NCBI GenBank assembly: GCA_935421135.1 | Contig: OW285188.1 | Location: forward strand, 17,709,233-17,773,232 | Reading direction: 5' to 3' | Source of the DNA: Bugulina stolonifera | Taxonomy: Eukaryota > Bryozoa > Gymnolaemata > Cheilostomatida > Bugulidae | Length of the DNA: 64,000 bases | Part shown: positions 63,054 to 64,000 of the stretch, one piece after another | Layout: each line of letters starts with the position of its first letter | How positions within the stretch are numbered: the stretch's first letter is position 1 | The notes under the pieces: model-generated | Databases searched by the model: none | What the model was told of the DNA's origin: nothing | What the model saw: the letters and a program-made list of their open reading frames with translations, nothing else | Translations under genes and position numbers: made by a program

Positions 63054-63863
63054 ATGGCCGTAAGTAATACTATTGTATACAATATGCAAAATTATATGTA
63101 GTTACTAACAATCTTCCAGCAGTTAATATTATATTATTAGCTCTGTGGTAACATGGATATTTTGTTGAATATATTTTTGTATTTAGTTTAGTTCTATGTT
63201 AAATATATCTGCAGGACCCGTGAGATTAGTACTTTCTATTATGCATTATTACCAATATATCCTGTTCAACATGTACATAATGTGTCTGTAAATTGACACT
63301 CTGCATTTATTTTTCCAGAAGAAAATTAACCCAACTTCTAGATCTGCTTCTGACCATCAAATGACGCTGGGATGGCTAAATAAAGTAAGTATTATTTTTG
63401 ATGGCACGTATGTATTAGATAGTTGCTTGGTTACTTTCGTCTGAAATAAGATATAGCCAATTGGTATTCAGTATTCTACCACACTTGAGGCATTTCTTAA
63501 TGGATGAGAAGATGACTTCTCCACAATGACTTGTACGTAATTAATAGATATAGTTCAGTGTAATAATACAATTATCATATCAATGTATTGGCTAAAGGTG
63601 CTGATGTAACTAAACCGTTGTAGTTAAACCAAATGGAGGTTCCTGATCTTGGAAAACTACTAATTGCATCTCCAACTCTGACTTTACCAAATTATCGCGG
63701 GAGTTATCGATCCATAGCAGAGTTGAAGGACATAATCGATGGTTTACCCGTCTCTCGACCCAGATATGGCAGTGCGAGGTCATACTCTACTACTGCAATG
63801 CCAGACATAATGGAAGAAGATATTGCTGACAAAAGTGTTCGACAAAGTTACTCACAAAGCAAG
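63054..63863 (+). CDS. Unrecognised gene, 5' part, runs off the window
   Basis: A model of three exons, 63054-63059 (ATGGCC before GTAAGT), 63319-63384 and 63624-63863, keeps phase 0 at all junctions and gives 104 aa before a donor at 63864. The first exon is only two codons and is the weakest part; translation might start at the Met in exon 2 or 3 instead. The product is Ser/Arg/Thr-rich with an acidic MPDIMEED stretch and no domain I recognise. It is transcribed in the same direction as USP22, 1.1 kb downstream. Confidence 0.45.
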
Positions 63864-63978
63864 GTAATTGGTTTGCTAATTTTCGGGTTTGATCACAAAG
63901 TTTCACTTTGGTTGGCAGGTATAAAAAATGTAATGACAGTTTGTATCTACATAATTCATCTTTCATCTACATGTATAT

Positions 63979-64000
63979 TGTAATGGTTTCTGTGTTTTGG
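63979..64000. mobile_element. Start of another TGTAATGG LTR
   Basis: TGTAATGGTTTCTGTG follows ATAT (63975-63978) and matches the left end of the LTR at 25431. It is cut by the window edge and lies in the first intron downstream of 63863. Confidence 0.65.

Overview
The window is nuclear DNA from an animal. It is AT-rich, its genes have many short introns with GT-AG boundaries, and it is crowded with transposon remnants. The genes are recognisable orthologues of human proteins, and one gene carries a TRIM-type RING/B-box/coiled-coil module. Together with introns of mostly 0.2-1 kb this suggests an early-branching invertebrate, possibly a sponge; that taxonomic guess is inference. No bacterial operons, CRISPR arrays or viral genes are seen.

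Layout. 1-4,930: the 3' tail of a gene related to ARB2A/FAM172A, preceded by four repeated exon-like cassettes. 5,000-16,600: no gene, but a nested pile of LTR elements, MITEs and tRNA-derived SINEs, including a 12-fold array of a Pol III B-box. 16,611-37,882 (+): a 16-exon gene whose splice phases all agree and which joins a RING/B-box/coiled-coil half to an ARB2 domain (772 aa predicted). Its intron 10 holds a 6.9-kb hAT-like element containing a 5.3-kb foldback satellite palindrome. 38,440-39,095 (-): MPLKIP/TTDN1. 41,730-50,871 (+): WDR24 of the GATOR2 complex, 18 exons. 51,807-54,799 (-): NUDT21/CFIm25, 6 exons. 57,177-61,924 (+): USP22-type SAGA deubiquitinase, 11 exons. 63,054-end (+): start of an unrecognised gene.

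Four conserved genes alternate in orientation: MPLKIP and WDR24 diverge, WDR24 and NUDT21 converge, NUDT21 and USP22 diverge. They act in separate processes (amino-acid sensing, poly(A)-site choice, histone deubiquitination, transcription/DNA-repair integrity) and nothing indicates a functional cluster.

The points most worth a second look are the predicted TRIM-ARB2 fusion; tandem repeats sitting exactly on splice sites at four introns of two neighbouring genes (17 donors in WDR24, 4 donors and about 6 acceptors in USP22, about 5 units at a WDR24 acceptor); an LTR family whose complete copies all have 4-bp target duplications, ATAT in five of six; and a minisatellite made of Pol III B-boxes. 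All exon models were made by eye from splice signals, phase and remembered similarity to human proteins; no search or alignment was run.
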